From contig JAOVVO010000138.1 of NCBI GenBank assembly GCA_028564675.1, positions 79,632-143,631 of the forward strand: DNA of 64,000 bases, read 5' to 3'. The stretch comes from Onchocerca lupi (taxonomy: Eukaryota > Nematoda > Chromadorea > Rhabditida > Onchocercidae). A program made the position numbers and the translations under genes. The notes beneath the pieces are model-generated. The model was not told the DNA's origin and did not search any database. It saw only the letters and a list, made by a program, of their open reading frames with translations. Shown here one piece after another: positions 38,090 through 50,754 of this stretch (its first letter is position 1; every line of letters starts with the position of its first letter).

Positions 38090-38678
38090 ATTTCTGTTTG
38101 ATGATACTAGCCGTTTGTTGAATGCAGACGATAAGGACGCTGTGGCAGTAGCGCAAGATGCTAATGGTATAGTTGGAATCACTGTAGTTGATGATCCCGA
38201 TGGTTGATGACGTTGTAGTTGTTGAGTAGTGGTACTAGCAGAGTTACTTGAGAAGTAGGCCTGATCATCGCTATCAAAAGGATGCTCGATCTTCATTGGA
38301 CCACACGCTTTCATCTGATCGATCAATTCAAGACAGTACAACCGAAAAGTGTGTTTTACGGCGTTGCCGCTAATGTCAAGCAAAGGAACTAAAACTGCCA
38401 ATCATCTTTCTTACAAATTTTGTTTGTGGATTCACTGCTTAAACAAAGCTGTGAGGAATCGTTATTGTTACTTAACGGAATAAAAATTTTTTTAGAGAAA
38501 AAATTACAAGCTCAATTAATCAATTTTTAATTGCATTAAAAGGTACAAATACAAATACCTCATTGTTCTCATCATCATTTTCTGACATCAACGACGGACT
38601 GAGTGCATTCCATCGGTGATACGAACTTAACGACAGTGTGGCGTGAGCACCGATCACCGTTGTATTCAATGTATCCAT
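38090..38678 (-). CDS. Two coding-like exons, unknown protein or alternative ETS 5' exons
   Basis: The first exon, 38678-38559, starts MDTLNTTVIGAHATLSLSSY and ends SENDDENNE before GTATTTG. The second, 38394-38090, contains the block VKHTFRLYCLELIDQMKACG followed by an S/T/Q-rich stretch (SASTTTQQLQRHQ), and has a GTGAGC donor after SSNRN. Amino-acid composition is clearly protein-like. The two exons are one base out of phase with each other as read, so an intermediate exon, another partner exon or a base error must be assumed. The second exon ends in phase 0, the same phase in which ETS exon 2 (35502) begins, so it could serve as an alternative first part of the ETS protein. Reading through instead gives a stop at 37991. 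No family recognised. Confidence 0.45.
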
Positions 38679-41600
38679 AACTTTTGCCGATATGCTCGAT
38701 TTTACACATAAATGCTGTCGGCAGTAAATAAATGATAGAATTAATGACTGTGGAATATTTTTGTATTCTTCTAACTGTGAACTTTGAAATCCACTACATA
38801 TATCAGTTGATTAATTTATAAATTAGCAGCTTTTAATAGTTTGATCCGAATATCCGATTCAATAGAATTTGCAGAGATTCAGTTACGAAATGATTTGAAA
38901 TTGTTTCTTATATTTTGCACTTGCCCAAAATCTGCACCTACAGTTTGTTGTCCATAGAGTTAAAAAATGAACGGTCACAGTGTTGTAATTTTACGAAAGG
39001 CCAGTTAGCCGAAATCCTGAAATTGCATAAAGATTTTGCACTAATGTTTAAGCGCTGCATGAATTACAGAAGGAAGTTTTATTCGTCTGTTTGTCTGGAT
39101 AATTTCTTGCTTTTCTCACCAACAAACTCTTCTAAAACTATATTTACGGAGAAAACTTTATGTTGAAACATTAAATATGGTATTCAATTCGTGATGGAGC
39201 ACAGTCAACTGAGATATCTTTATGAACCGATCTCTTAGAAAAGACTCTTAATTTTAACGTCAAATAATCCGCATCATCCATCAGCCAATACTCTCTCAGT
39301 ATTAGACGTGCCTGATAATAATCTACCAACATGCAAAATGTCTTTCTGACTTGCTGAAAACTTCTGGAACATAATTTTTTTGCACATCTCAAGATCGTTT
39401 AACTATCATTAATTTAAAATCAAAATTAGGTGCCAAGATAGATTTTTGTGGAAGATGGAATATAAAACGTTCAGATATATTTGATGAGAGGCATCAATAA
39501 GCCAATGACACTTCAAGCACAGTCGCAAAAAATTTAAGAATATGAATGGTCAGTATCAGACTGGAAATGCATTCTCACTGTGAATATTGAAAGCTCATGT
39601 ATCAGAGTAATATACGACAAAAATCTATAAAGTTTTTCTAAAATATTTATAAAAGATGACGTTGTAAATTGATTATCTCCAGTGATCAAACTCTTTTATA
39701 TAAGTGATAATAAAGAGTTTGCAAACTGATCAACTCAAGATAAGAATAAAACATTATATTGACATTTTCTTGAATAAAATAAATATTCAGTATACCAATA
39801 AAGGTCAAAATAACATCCTCTACATATACAAATAATGAATTTTTTGTTAACACTATAGCAACATTTCATTAAACAGCAAAATACTTGACCATGTCATTTA
39901 GGATAGCTTCGGTTTGTCAAGTGGATGAAGCATGAAAGCTGAATAGAATAGGACAGTGAGGAATAGAAAACGAAAAAGATAAAATGTTATAATGGGAAAG
40001 TAGTTATTTATCCGAGGTGACCAATGCACTGGTCAGTAACAGTAGGCAATCGTTATTACTTGCCGTAAACAATGTTTGACTTTCATTTGTTTGCATTTCC
40101 TGCTGTGCTTATATTTTCGCACTTAAACTTGATCGGTCACTAGTTGCTACCGTTGCTCGACGATGCTAACGGTGGATTGTAGAAAATGTTTTTACCACAT
40201 TGATAGTTACCGAATTACTTCACTGGTGCTTTCCTGATGGTACCAAAAGATGATTGACTATTTATTGATATAACGCTGAAATCAACTACCAACTTAGTAA
40301 TGTAGAAAAATAAGGTATTTACGAAGTTATTCATTTTTCAATAATATTAAAAGTCTTCATTAGAATTGTAGGGATCGTTAATTATAAGGATAAAGCATAA
40401 AGTTGTAGCAATAATCCTGTATGAAATTCAGGTACTTATTAATTTTTGGCTTTATAAGTAAGAGGTTTCTGTAATCATTGTAGGAACATGGTAATTTTTT
40501 CTAAACTCTGTACTTTTCTTCAATATTTAGTTGCTCATACACAAATGTGCTATTCTTTATATGAGAGCAGTTTAATGAGCAGTGCTGTACTATCTATGAA
40601 TATCAATTCCTTGATTTACTGCAAACAGACTACATGATAACGTCATTTTTGAACACATAATTTTGTCAAACATAATAATTGTCGCAGATACTTTTATTAA
40701 CCATCCGGAAGCAAATAAGTATGACAGGATATCAATTTTTAAAATCCTGTTAATGCTTGTGCAAGTTTCAAAATTTTAAAACGCTTCCTAGAACTACAGT
40801 ATAAAAGTGATTGGCCTAAATGGGACAAATTAAACTACAAAATGATTGTGAAAATTTCAGAAAACTTGCTAAATGAGACAACTGGAGAACTTTTCGCTTC
40901 AAGAATAAATTATGGCAGCTCAGGAATGTGGACTTTTGAAATTAGTTTATTAGTGAATAGCTAAACTTATTTATTACACTTAGCACACAATGTCAACATT
41001 TATGCATTAGAGAGGAAAGCCTGATCGGGTTGCAGTTTTCTACAATCCTGCGGTTCCACCATACACTACAACATTCTCTTTTTTAATCATCAGTAAAATT
41101 TATTTTCTACCCATAATTTTCATTTCCACGCTGAAAACTCGTTTCTTGTAGTTAAGAGATGCTGACTCGGTGAATAAAGAGAGAAATGGCCAGCAGTGCC
41201 GGTGGCAATGCCATCGGTCAACTACCTCATAGCAAAAGACTGGTCCTAGGATGACGTGCCTCATTTACCTTACACTTTGTCATCATCTTATTCGGGTGAT
41301 ATAGATCTGGAGACAATTTGGTATATTTTGGGAGACTTCCTCCATTCCGTTTTCGCTGGAAATCCAAGAAAGTAGTCTTCTATTAATATGTACTCATTTT
41401 TTTTATCATGAATAAGTCTAAATAAATTTATGATTAGCTGTCTTATACGACTAGGAGCAAATAAGGACAAATCTCTTCGTAGTTTTTTTTATGACAAAAT
41501 CTAGTGCGGTAGTCCGGACACACTATGTTAAGGAATGATCAAACAAAAATGAAAGTGAAATGCACTATTAATCACGAAGACTTGTAGATTAAATCATAAG

Positions 41601-41699
41601 CAATGAATATTTCCCTCCTGTATTGCTTTTCTATCACATCAAAAAAGAAAACAACAATCCACGTTAGTTGAAGGATTTGTGCGATGAACTACCTTTGAA
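38679..41699. other. Intergenic, no convincing gene
   Basis: AT-rich, with no conserved exon. A 22-codon plus-strand frame starting MASSAGGNAIGQL at about 41189 has coding-like composition but no splice partner. Open frames at 38915-39166 and 39171-39392 look like chance. Confidence 0.4.
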
Positions 41700-43060
41700 A
41701 AGTCTGGATGAGCGGCACGAAAAAGGACTTGACATTAAGGTAGATGAGTTGTAACTATAAGGCCACCTCTGGTAGCACAGATCATGGGAAGACAGAAGAG
41801 CGGAAGTAGTAAAAAAAACCAAAGTAAATAATAGTAACATATATTAATGTAATTGTGGACGGACGGTAACACGTGGAATATGAAAAATGAAAGAAGAAGG
41901 GGAAAGGACGGGAAGAGGGACTGATGGGAGAGATGAAACCGGTGAGGGATCGAGTCCTGAGAGCAGCAAATCCGTGATCTTGCTGTGTCGGGGTGTCGTG
42001 AAAAGTGAAAGTGCCGTAGGGGAATATAGGCCATGATCGGTCGGCATGACGCAGGCGGTCCCACTGGCAGCGGCACATCACAGATCCCTCCATCAATTAC
42101 CCCTCCACTTTTCCAAACGAAAATACGCATTAGAGTGTACATTTTCTGAGAGTGCAATTCAACAGATGCCTACTCGGGTTTAGTGTCTTCCGTAGATTTC
42201 AAATGATATGTATTTGGTGTGTACATACACTCCTTTTTTGATTCAGCCACAGCATCATCATCATCATCATCCGTTTGACTCCTTATTCTTCCAGGATTTT
42301 CTTCGTGGCATTAACGGAGGTATACTCATCATACCTGCGGATAGCATCTTCAACCTTTTCCTTCAGCAATCGGTAGCATAAGAGCATGACCATTTATCGT
42401 TTCAGAATATCACGGGGAAACTTCTAGAATTGCTGAATGCCTTCCTGCCTGCCATTCAGAAGCGGAAAGGGAAGGGTAGAGAAGGCGGTTCTTCGTGATA
42501 TGTGTTGTTTTGCATATCAAGGAATAATATATCGCCAACAGGCATAAACGTCTACAAAATTGGGGGCGGTTGAATCTCCAGATAGACCGTCCGTAACTTT
42601 GCGTGGTTAATGGAGATCGACTGGTTGCGGCAACTTCATTTCTCCAGTCACCTCCCATTTGACAATTGTACGGTGGGGTGCTACTTATCGGAGATTGGGA
42701 ACGAAAGTGAAAGGGGTCAATCCACTTTACATTCTTCGAAAACTGATGATGAATTTGCGAAGTATGGACAGAGTGAGAGGAGAAGGAGGATGGAGCTTGA
42801 CGCGAGAGATGACATCGGATAAATGGCGAACTGGATATAGGAAAGTGAATCTTGCAGGAAAAGGGAGCAAGGACTTGTTCCCAACAGGTACCACCGACAT
42901 TCCTCCGGGCATTCTCATCGTGATCCATTCATTGTTCGCAGTGATAGCCATCACTGCAACATATATTGCATTCGCTGCATGCATCACACTACTGCAAAAT
43001 GGATCTTTAGTAGTTTCCTTAATACAATACAGTTATGGTGAAATATCCTTATAGGTCAGA
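41700..43060. other. GC-richer island upstream of GMPPB
   Basis: Compared with the surroundings this 1.3-kb block is clearly richer in G and C, and it has open frames of up to 172 codons (42410-42928, minus) and 131 codons (42659-43054, plus) that overlap on opposite strands. None shows a recognised domain, and overlap on both strands is what reduced stop density alone would give. A promoter or enhancer region, or untranslated first exons of the divergent flanking genes, is the simplest reading. Confidence 0.4.
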
Positions 43061-43922
43061 TTTTATGAAAAAAACATCCAATCCTACTGTACATCGAATA
43101 CATTGATTGCAAACGCATATTATTGCGTTATTCTTAGCATTTCGGCTTCCCTCGGACATGCCAAATTCAGGCTATAATTGATGCCGTGTGTCTCGAGACA
43201 AACTTACCGTAGTCGTATGAAGTATTTGACATGATTTCTTTTGAGATATGCTGAGATTTATTTCGGGTTATGGTGGTTTCGTTCGTTGCTTAGTGTTCTA
43301 CGAGGGAAAGCGTCCACACCTGCTTGCTTTGGTTCACGCACACACACAAAACATTCACCTATATCTTCTAACAGGTTCGTACCGAGACATGGTATTATGT
43401 GATCGATGATTAACCGGAATAATAAGCAGATTGTAGTGACATAGTTGTGGGCATGCACACATAACACTAATTTTTGAACTGATCCCCGTATTTATTGTAC
43501 ATAACACGGAATGCAAAAAATTTACTGGCTTTAAATGATCCTTACTATCCTTCAGATCATATTTAAAGTGCAACGTCGGAGTATTGATTTAAGCACTTTT
43601 ATATATAACCTAGATATAAATGGACAATGTTATAGCGATATTCATCAAAATAGACAAATATCACGATTCTTATTTCTGGAAATCCGAACAAGTAAAACTT
43701 AGCCATTTGCTTTTTACGAATGATACTGCATAATTAGGCTGGTAACTAAGATTCCGCTGTTAATTCATTATAACTGTCCATCTTCTCATTTTGCTAATTT
43801 TCTTTCCTTCCTTAACATTCTTATAATGCTCATCAAATGCTTAAATTCGTGCCTATCACATACTATGATTTTGAGATAGATGCGATCATGTGAATTTGAA
43901 AGAGTGAGGGAAGTCTTACAGG
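43061..43922. other. 5' flank of GMPPB
   Basis: No exon recognised. The coding start at 43923 follows a purine-rich leader (GTGAGGGAAGTCTTACAGG); the TTACAG just before it could be a spliced-leader acceptor only a few bases from the ATG. Confidence 0.4.
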
Positions 43923-46752
43923 ATGAAAGCAGTAATACTTGTTGGCGGATATGGCACAAGGTTACGACCTTTAACACTTACCCAACCAAAACCACTCGTG
44001 GAATTTGCCAACAAACCGATGATGCTTCATCAGGTGAAAGATTCAGTTTCTTCTTTTTGAAATAATTTGTTAAGGTTATTTGATCCCAGATATTTTACCC
44101 GCTAAATTTGGGACTTTTTTTGTATGCGCCCGTATTCTGAATGGCGAACCAATTTCAACCCAATTTGACAAACTCGGAATTTTCAGAAATTGGTTTTTAA
44201 AGTAATGCTCTTGAAATACAGATTTCTTATGAGTTGTAATAGATTTTTATTCGAAGTACAGATTTCTTATGAATTCTAATACTTACCTATAATCTGAATT
44301 ATAAGGAATTCGGTTCAGTTTTCTTCTGGTGGATAGCTGTCAGCGCTGCAGCTGATCATAGGGAAGACGGGACTGAGAAATAGTAATACCAGATAGGTAC
44401 AAAAACATGTCAGTTTTGTAAGTTTTACAAAGACATAAATGAAGGATATTATCCAAATTATGTCTTAACTTTGATGTAGTTCACTGTCATGACTTCTAGA
44501 TGGAAGCACTTGTGGCTGCCGGTGTCGATACTGTGATACTAGCTGTGAGTTATCGTGCAGAACTTTTGGAACAACAAATGAAACAACATGCTGACCAACT
44601 TGGTATTTTATGCCAGTAATTTTTTCAATGTGCATATATTACAACAGTATATTCCTTCGTTATTTTGAATCGTAAAAGTGCAGCATATTAGAATCGTAAG
44701 ATCGGAATTAGAATTAATATCACTCTTTCCATATTTTTACATTCAAAAAAGGATCCTATGAAGTCTAAGGTTAATGTTTTTTTACATTCGAAAACGGATC
44801 TATGAGTCCTAAGGTAAATTAATCAAAGTATAGAGAAACTGCTTCAGAATTTGTTTAATACATTACCCAAGGACACATTTTTAGAAATCTTTACGTAAGT
44901 TAAAGGTGAGTTAACAAAGAGAAAAGATAAGAGGATCGAAGAATATAGTTGAATTAACTTTTACTCATGACTTGCACAGTTTTATTGAAGTTACAGCTTT
45001 CTTTTGTAAAGATTCCATTTATAATGTTTTTTAGGCATCGAGGTAAATTTCTCACTGGAAGAAGAACCCTTGGGTACAGCTGGACCGCTGGCCTTGATAA
45101 AAGATCGGTTAAAAGGGGATGAACCATTTTTTGTACTGAATTCCGACATTATTTGTGAATTTCCTTTTCGCGATATGATTGAATTTCATATGAAGCACGG
45201 TCATGAGGGGACCATCGCTGTAACCAAGGTACTTTTTTGATTTAAGTGTAATAGTTTGATAATCTGTTAATATGAAAAATTTAATGGAAGAAATTTTCTG
45301 TGCTTCGTTAACTAATATTGGTTTTTTATAAGTTTTGTTTTTGGATAGCACAGTTTAAGAGAGTATTAATCTGTTTCTAGGTTGAAGAACCAAGCAAATA
45401 TGGTGTTTGTGTATTTAATGAAAAAACTGGCAAAATAGATAGTTTTGTTGAGAAACCGGAAGAATACGTTGGAAATAAGGTTTTACTTTCTTCAGTATTG
45501 TATATCTTTTGAAACTAATTCATTATCTCTTTTTTTCATGTGGAAATATAGCAGCAAGAAAATAGCTTTAGATTAACGCTGGATTGTACATTCTTTCTCC
45601 ATCCATACTGGACCGAATATCATTACGCCCAACTTCAATTGAAAAAGAAATTTTTCCGGAAATGGCTAAATATGGTGAATTATATGCATATGAACTGTCG
45701 GGATTTTGGATGGATGTGGGACAACCAAGAGACTTCTTAACTGGTCATTCTTTAACACTTCGATTTCAGTTTACGATTATGTTGTTGACATGTTTGACAG
45801 CTAATCATTTCATGCCACAACATAGTAAATGTGCAGTATTATGTATATTTTTTCCGAATCCAGTATTTCTTCACTGTTCTTTTAATATTGTTACTTTTTC
45901 CTTGCTTTTATCTCTTTCTTAATATCATTAGGTTTTCAACAAACATTTCGCTCTCCAGACTAATTGACTTTATTTTTATTACCCTAGGTATGCGTTTGTA
46001 TTTGAAACACCTTCGCAAGAAGTCGCCATCGATGTTAGCTGAAGGTAGTCATATAAATGGTAATGTGATTGTTGATGGAACTGCAGTTATCGGTCGTGAT
46101 TGCAGGATAGGTTTTATTTTAAACTACTTTGATTATTCATTGTATAAGATTTCCACGACATATTCTGACATTGCTTTGTTTTACATGGTGTTGGTCATTA
46201 AACCGCTCCGTCTCTTTCATCCATCGATTAGATTAAAGATGGATTTATGTCAGGCTTCAATCGATTTTTCAATAACTTCTTTTCACTGGGAAAAATTTTT
46301 TTTTTCTTTAAAAAAAAAAAAACCTGCGCTACATCGATGTTATATATTTTTTGGTTCTCTTCATTTTCTATTCAGGACCCAACGTTGTGATAGGACCACG
46401 AGTAAAGATTGAGAACGGCGTTTGTTTGCGTCACTGTACTATTTTATCAGATAGCACGGTGCGCACTCATTCCTGGATTAACAGTAGTATTGTTGGCAGA
46501 AAAGTAACTTTTTGGTGCTTTGCTAAAAACAAGTGAAGAATTGTGATGAGACTGTTTAAATGTAATTTCTGAGAGTTTATGAACGCCTTGCTAGTTTTGT
46601 AGTGCTCAATCGGTGAATGGGTACGAATTGAAAATACCTGCGTTATTGGTGATGACGTTGTCGTGAATGACGAATTATATTTGAACGGTGCAAGAGTATT
46701 ACCGCATAAAGCAATAACGACGAACGTTCCAGAACCAGATATCATAATGTAG
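43923..46752 (+). CDS. GMPPB: Mannose-1-phosphate guanylyltransferase beta (GDP-mannose pyrophosphorylase)
   Basis: Cytosolic enzyme making GDP-mannose from mannose-1-phosphate and GTP, the mannose donor for N-glycans, O-mannosylation and GPI anchors. Eight exons: 43923-44033, 44500-44602, 45035-45228, 45381-45479, 45572-45743, 45988-46110, 46376-46503 and 46603-46752. They are in phase throughout and give 359 aa, the usual family length. The N-terminal nucleotidyltransferase signature is VGGYGTRLRPLTLTQPKPLV. It is followed by EEPLGTAGPL, the substrate/metal region LNSDIICEFP, FVEKPEEYVGN and INAGLYILSP. The C-terminal half is a left-handed beta-helix of hexapeptide repeats (GNVIVDGTAVIGRDCRIGPNVVIG) ending in the conserved tail GARVLPHKAITTNVPEPDIIM. 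No defects. It converges on an unrecognised minus-strand gene 0.4 kb downstream. Confidence 0.97.
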
Positions 46753-47140
46753 TCGAATAAGCTGGTGTAATTTAATTTTTTATTTTGGCTAATTATGTAA
46801 TAATTCGTATTTTATGCTTGTGTCAGGTCTCAGTTTAAGTCATTCCATTCATTTCATTCATGAATTATCATAATTCATTGAATTTCTATTATACAGGAAA
46901 AATTCATGCTTGCTTGCAGTGTTTGCATTCAATCCAGATAATGAAATGGAACGGCGTTTTATCTCTTCTGTTCACGAGTTTTTATTCTTTTGTGCTGTTC
47001 CATGCTTCTGTTACATTTACTAATCAGTCCATCATCGCCTGTATCACTTATAAATCAAACATGAAAAAAACAACAAATGCCAAACACCTCGAATTTGGAA
47101 ACATATAAATAGTGGTAGCAAAATTTGTCCCAATGGAAGG
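46753..47140. other. Convergent gap after GMPPB
   Basis: Holds the 3' flanks of GMPPB and of the opposing gene. No other feature seen. Confidence 0.4.
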
Positions 47141-47775
47141 TTATACAAAAATGAGGTGCGCATTTTTGCCGAGCACGCAGACTGTCACATACTTCGCTAC
47201 TCTTTTTCTTGAAGACAAAACATTCTGATATCACCAAATATTTTTTATATTTTTGAAAAAAAAAAAAGTTTTCTCTGGATCTTCAAGTATTTTCAAACAT
47301 TCTGACGAGTCTTAAACAAACTTAAGTATTCGAAACCTCAACAAAAATGGCAAACCTTGTGAAGCAACTTTGAGCTATTACTAAGAGGGTTCTGTTGCCG
47401 CTGAAGTAATAGGTCTGAACTTTCACTTCCGCTGTTGGGAAATCCTGTTAAGGGATTTGAACGACTGGATGAGGCTTCCGCGAAATTCGCAAAACCATCG
47501 GCATTCTTCAAGATACCATCTACAATGAAAGTAAAGATGTCGGAAAAAACTGGCGAAGTCGTTATTCCTTATAAAAAGCTCTGCAGCATTTTATTATGGC
47601 ACTGTTATAATTGAGCTCCAACAAAATTGGGATATCTCTGTACATATCACATGTTACGTAAATAACAAGAATCATATTCAATAGCATAAAACTGGAGGAA
47701 AGAATACTGATGGTAGGTAGGACGTCTGGTTGAACCTTCCGTAAACATCTTAACCAGTACTGGCAGAACTTTACT
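47141..47775 (-). CDS. 3' exons of an unrecognised protein
   Basis: Three minus-strand segments look coding. 47775-47708 reads SKVLPVLVKMFTEGSTRRPT. 47519-47356 lies between a TTGTAG acceptor and a GTTTGC donor and contains GFANFAEASSSRSNPLTGF and LLLQRQQNPLSNSSKLLHK. 47224-47141 follows a GATATCAG acceptor, reads NVLSSRKRVAKYVTVCVLG and ends at TAA. The second and third join in phase; the first is one base off the second with the donor I can see. Composition is Ser/Asn/Gln-rich with a basic C-terminus. No family recognised, and upstream exons were not found. Weak open stretches at 48060-48120 and 48430-48710 on the same strand might belong to it, but the latter contains an in-frame stop. Confidence 0.45.
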
Positions 47776-50754
47776 CTTCTAGCAAACTTTGGTCTTTTTG
47801 AGGAAAACTGAAGGTAAATTCACTTCCGAACAAAAACTTGAGTGGTAACGACCGAATCAGTCAATTCAAAGTGATACACTACCATTCAAAAAAAGACTTA
47901 GCATTTGAGGAGCAGAATTTCGTTGTTTTGCTTTATTTCATATGGAAATTTCACCTAGATTTATACGGTTTTAAAATCTCGTGAGAACTAGTCATCGAGA
48001 ATAAACATGACTTCTGGATATTATCTATAGGTTTCCATTCTTTCATCCAATCAGGAGAATTCGTCCGTATAAGGTATTAAAGCAAGTGGTAACTTCATCA
48101 TGATGAACGCCATTCTCTTTCTTTGTTAGTTTCAGGATATTTTTTGGTGTTTGCGGAAAAAGCACCATCTAAAAAAAAAAAAAAAAAAAGGTACTTTACC
48201 AAGCATTATGACAATGCACCTACATCAATATTGAATCTTCACAAAAAGTGTCACCATAGCCTGTAAAAGATATGCAGCTTCAAAATCTAGATATTAAATT
48301 TTCATTTTTGCTATTATTATATTTCTGGCCATCAGCTCTTGCAATTTTTCTTTTTTTTTGAAATGGTGTGATCCCAATATTTAAGATTTTCTAGAAAGAG
48401 GAACATTGAGGAAACCCAACACCAACAACTACATAAAACTTTTTGCAACTTTTGATGAGTACATTTCAAGTGCTAAGTCTCAAACGGATAGACATGCATT
48501 CTTGCTCCGGAATGGGAAGATCCCATAAACTATCGATATGGCGGTCATCGATCTTCACTCGTATAATGAAGCAAATCATCCGCAAAAAGTCGTGGCACAC
48601 ATTAATCTTCCAGCAAATGTTTTACTTTGTAACATTGAAATCGAAATATTTGACTGATGTTAGAGCTGTGATCATTAATAGCGAATATGAATCAAGGGAC
48701 ATTACACGCACACATTTTCAAATAGCGAGGTGAAGTAGCTACCATTACATAAAAAATAAAATCCATATAAATCAAGTGAAGAATAAGGAGTAATTTATTT
48801 ATAAACCTCGCCAAATGTATTAAAAAATATATAAGAGCGGACTATCGTCAACCATCTGCATCATGTATTCTAAAAAATACTTCAATTTCACGGAACGTCG
48901 GTCATCTTTCTCACTACATTTGAATCTTTGATTGCGATATTTCTTTAGCAGTATCTAAATAAATCACGACGTGATATGGACTAATAGTGTCGAATCAGAG
49001 AAATCTCATGAATATTTCTCTTTTAAAACATTTCTTCTTCATACGGTGAGATCAGTAGTATACTTACAAAAAGTAGCTATAACATCATTAGCTCATCAAC
49101 ACTTCAATAATGAATTTGGCAGTTAAACTAGGGAAAAAAAAATTTAGTACAATCAAAATCGGTATAATGAAAAAAAAAAAAAAAAAAAAAAAAAAACAAG
49201 TGCGCAACACTAAATAAGCAAAATTACTCAAAAATCCCAACAGGAGAAGTGAGATTCTAATAGGAATTGACCTTTTCTGATCGCAGACCAAGATACAGTC
49301 AAACCAGTAAGAATAACAGGAATGCGGCGCGATTCAGAATTTTCTGTGAATTCTTCAAAAGCAATTGTGGAAGCATCCATTCTTCCAGTATTATCTCTTG
49401 TTAACTCTTCATTCAGTGTTTCGAATGTTTCGCAGTATTTCGCGCTGCTCCAATCGTATTCGAATAATTCTAAACACTATTAAACAAAAAGGAAACGTGA
49501 CAATTCTGAATGAAAAAAAGTATTCGTGTGAAATGGATAGATTAATACAAAATATTATTACACTCTCATAATGATGAAGCAATCAATGAATCAAATCTGG
49601 CTTCATGTTTCACATGCATAATGCATTGTCATAATCGATATTGTGGTACCAACATTGCTTTTGGTATAAAATCAATGATAATCTTCACAGTCTATAACTA
49701 TATTAGTCCTGGAAATTCATAATTACCTGTTTTGCTTTATGAATGCTATACCTTAAAAAATAGGCAATGATGCAAGCATGAAGTTTTTACATAAGCTGGG
49801 AAAGAAAATATCACGAGAATGACAATTTGAAGAAGTGTATTTATGGGTATGTTGGATATTGTAGGAGAATGCTTTTGCTTTCGAAAGAATTTATAAGAGG
49901 AACAGAACAGTGAAATGAATAAATAAGGATGAATGTGAATTTATATAAAGACGGAAAAGGTACTACCGCTGACCGATTTAACAGTTTTCTATATTGTTGT
50001 ATTCGATGAAATATCACAGAATACACTGATATCAATTAGGAAGAAATGCAATGCATGATGCAGGACAGCTGCATTCGCACAATTATCCTTCTTGTTAATC
50101 ATTTGCAGCAGTCGAGAGTAATAGATCCCCCAAGATTGAACAGAGCACTTAAAGCACGCAGCTAACTGCATCAAACCACAAACGCATCATTTACCAATTG
50201 TTTATTTATTTATTTTTTGAATCTGCAAAAGAAATCAGCAAGTGCTGATTTTGTGCTCCTATATAACTCCTCGTTCACTGAATGGAATTCCCAAATACTG
50301 TTCATTTTCTGTTCAAGTTTGGTATTTTTACGAGGATTCGAGTGAGTTACCTCTGGAAGGGGCAAGGATTTATTGTGTTATTAATTGGGTGTGGGAGAGC
50401 CACTTGATTCTTCGTTTAGACTTGGCGTGGTCTAGAAGCATCGCTTTTGTCAAAAAAGCAGTCAGTGATCTGTTCAGGGGTGTTGTACTGAGATAAGTAT
50501 GAGTGTATTACTGATTACTAGAAAAATGGTCTATAATTGTAATCTAGTGATTATTCCATTACTCGTTTTATTCATGTGCATATTTTCGCCGTGTTATTTG
50601 ATTTTTACAATTACAAAGAGGTTTTTTATTTCTTTTTATTAGTTAGGGTTTATATTGTGTTAGGTTTGTTCTTTAGTGATCGTTTTTTCAATTTGTTTGG
50701 TTTTTTTGGCTCAAAAATGAAATTGTTATGCAACGCATTTTACAGCCATACAAA
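47776..50754. other. Intergenic upstream of UBC9
   Basis: No conserved exon. A 27-base poly-A run lies at 49170-49196. The last ~500 bases before the UBC9 ATG are less AT-rich and then strongly T/G-rich, typical of a promoter followed by a 5' intron. The sequence TTTTACAG ending at 50745, ten bases before the ATG, is a good intron or spliced-leader acceptor. Confidence 0.4.

Noticed and set aside
42410..42928. Longest open frame in the window (172 codons, minus)
   Set aside because: It lies in a GC-rich block with overlapping frames on the other strand, has no domain resemblance and no splice context.
48430..48710. Minus-strand coding-like stretch including DDRHIDSLWDLPIPEQECMS
   Set aside because: Contains an in-frame TAA with no possible intron to remove it, and no family match.
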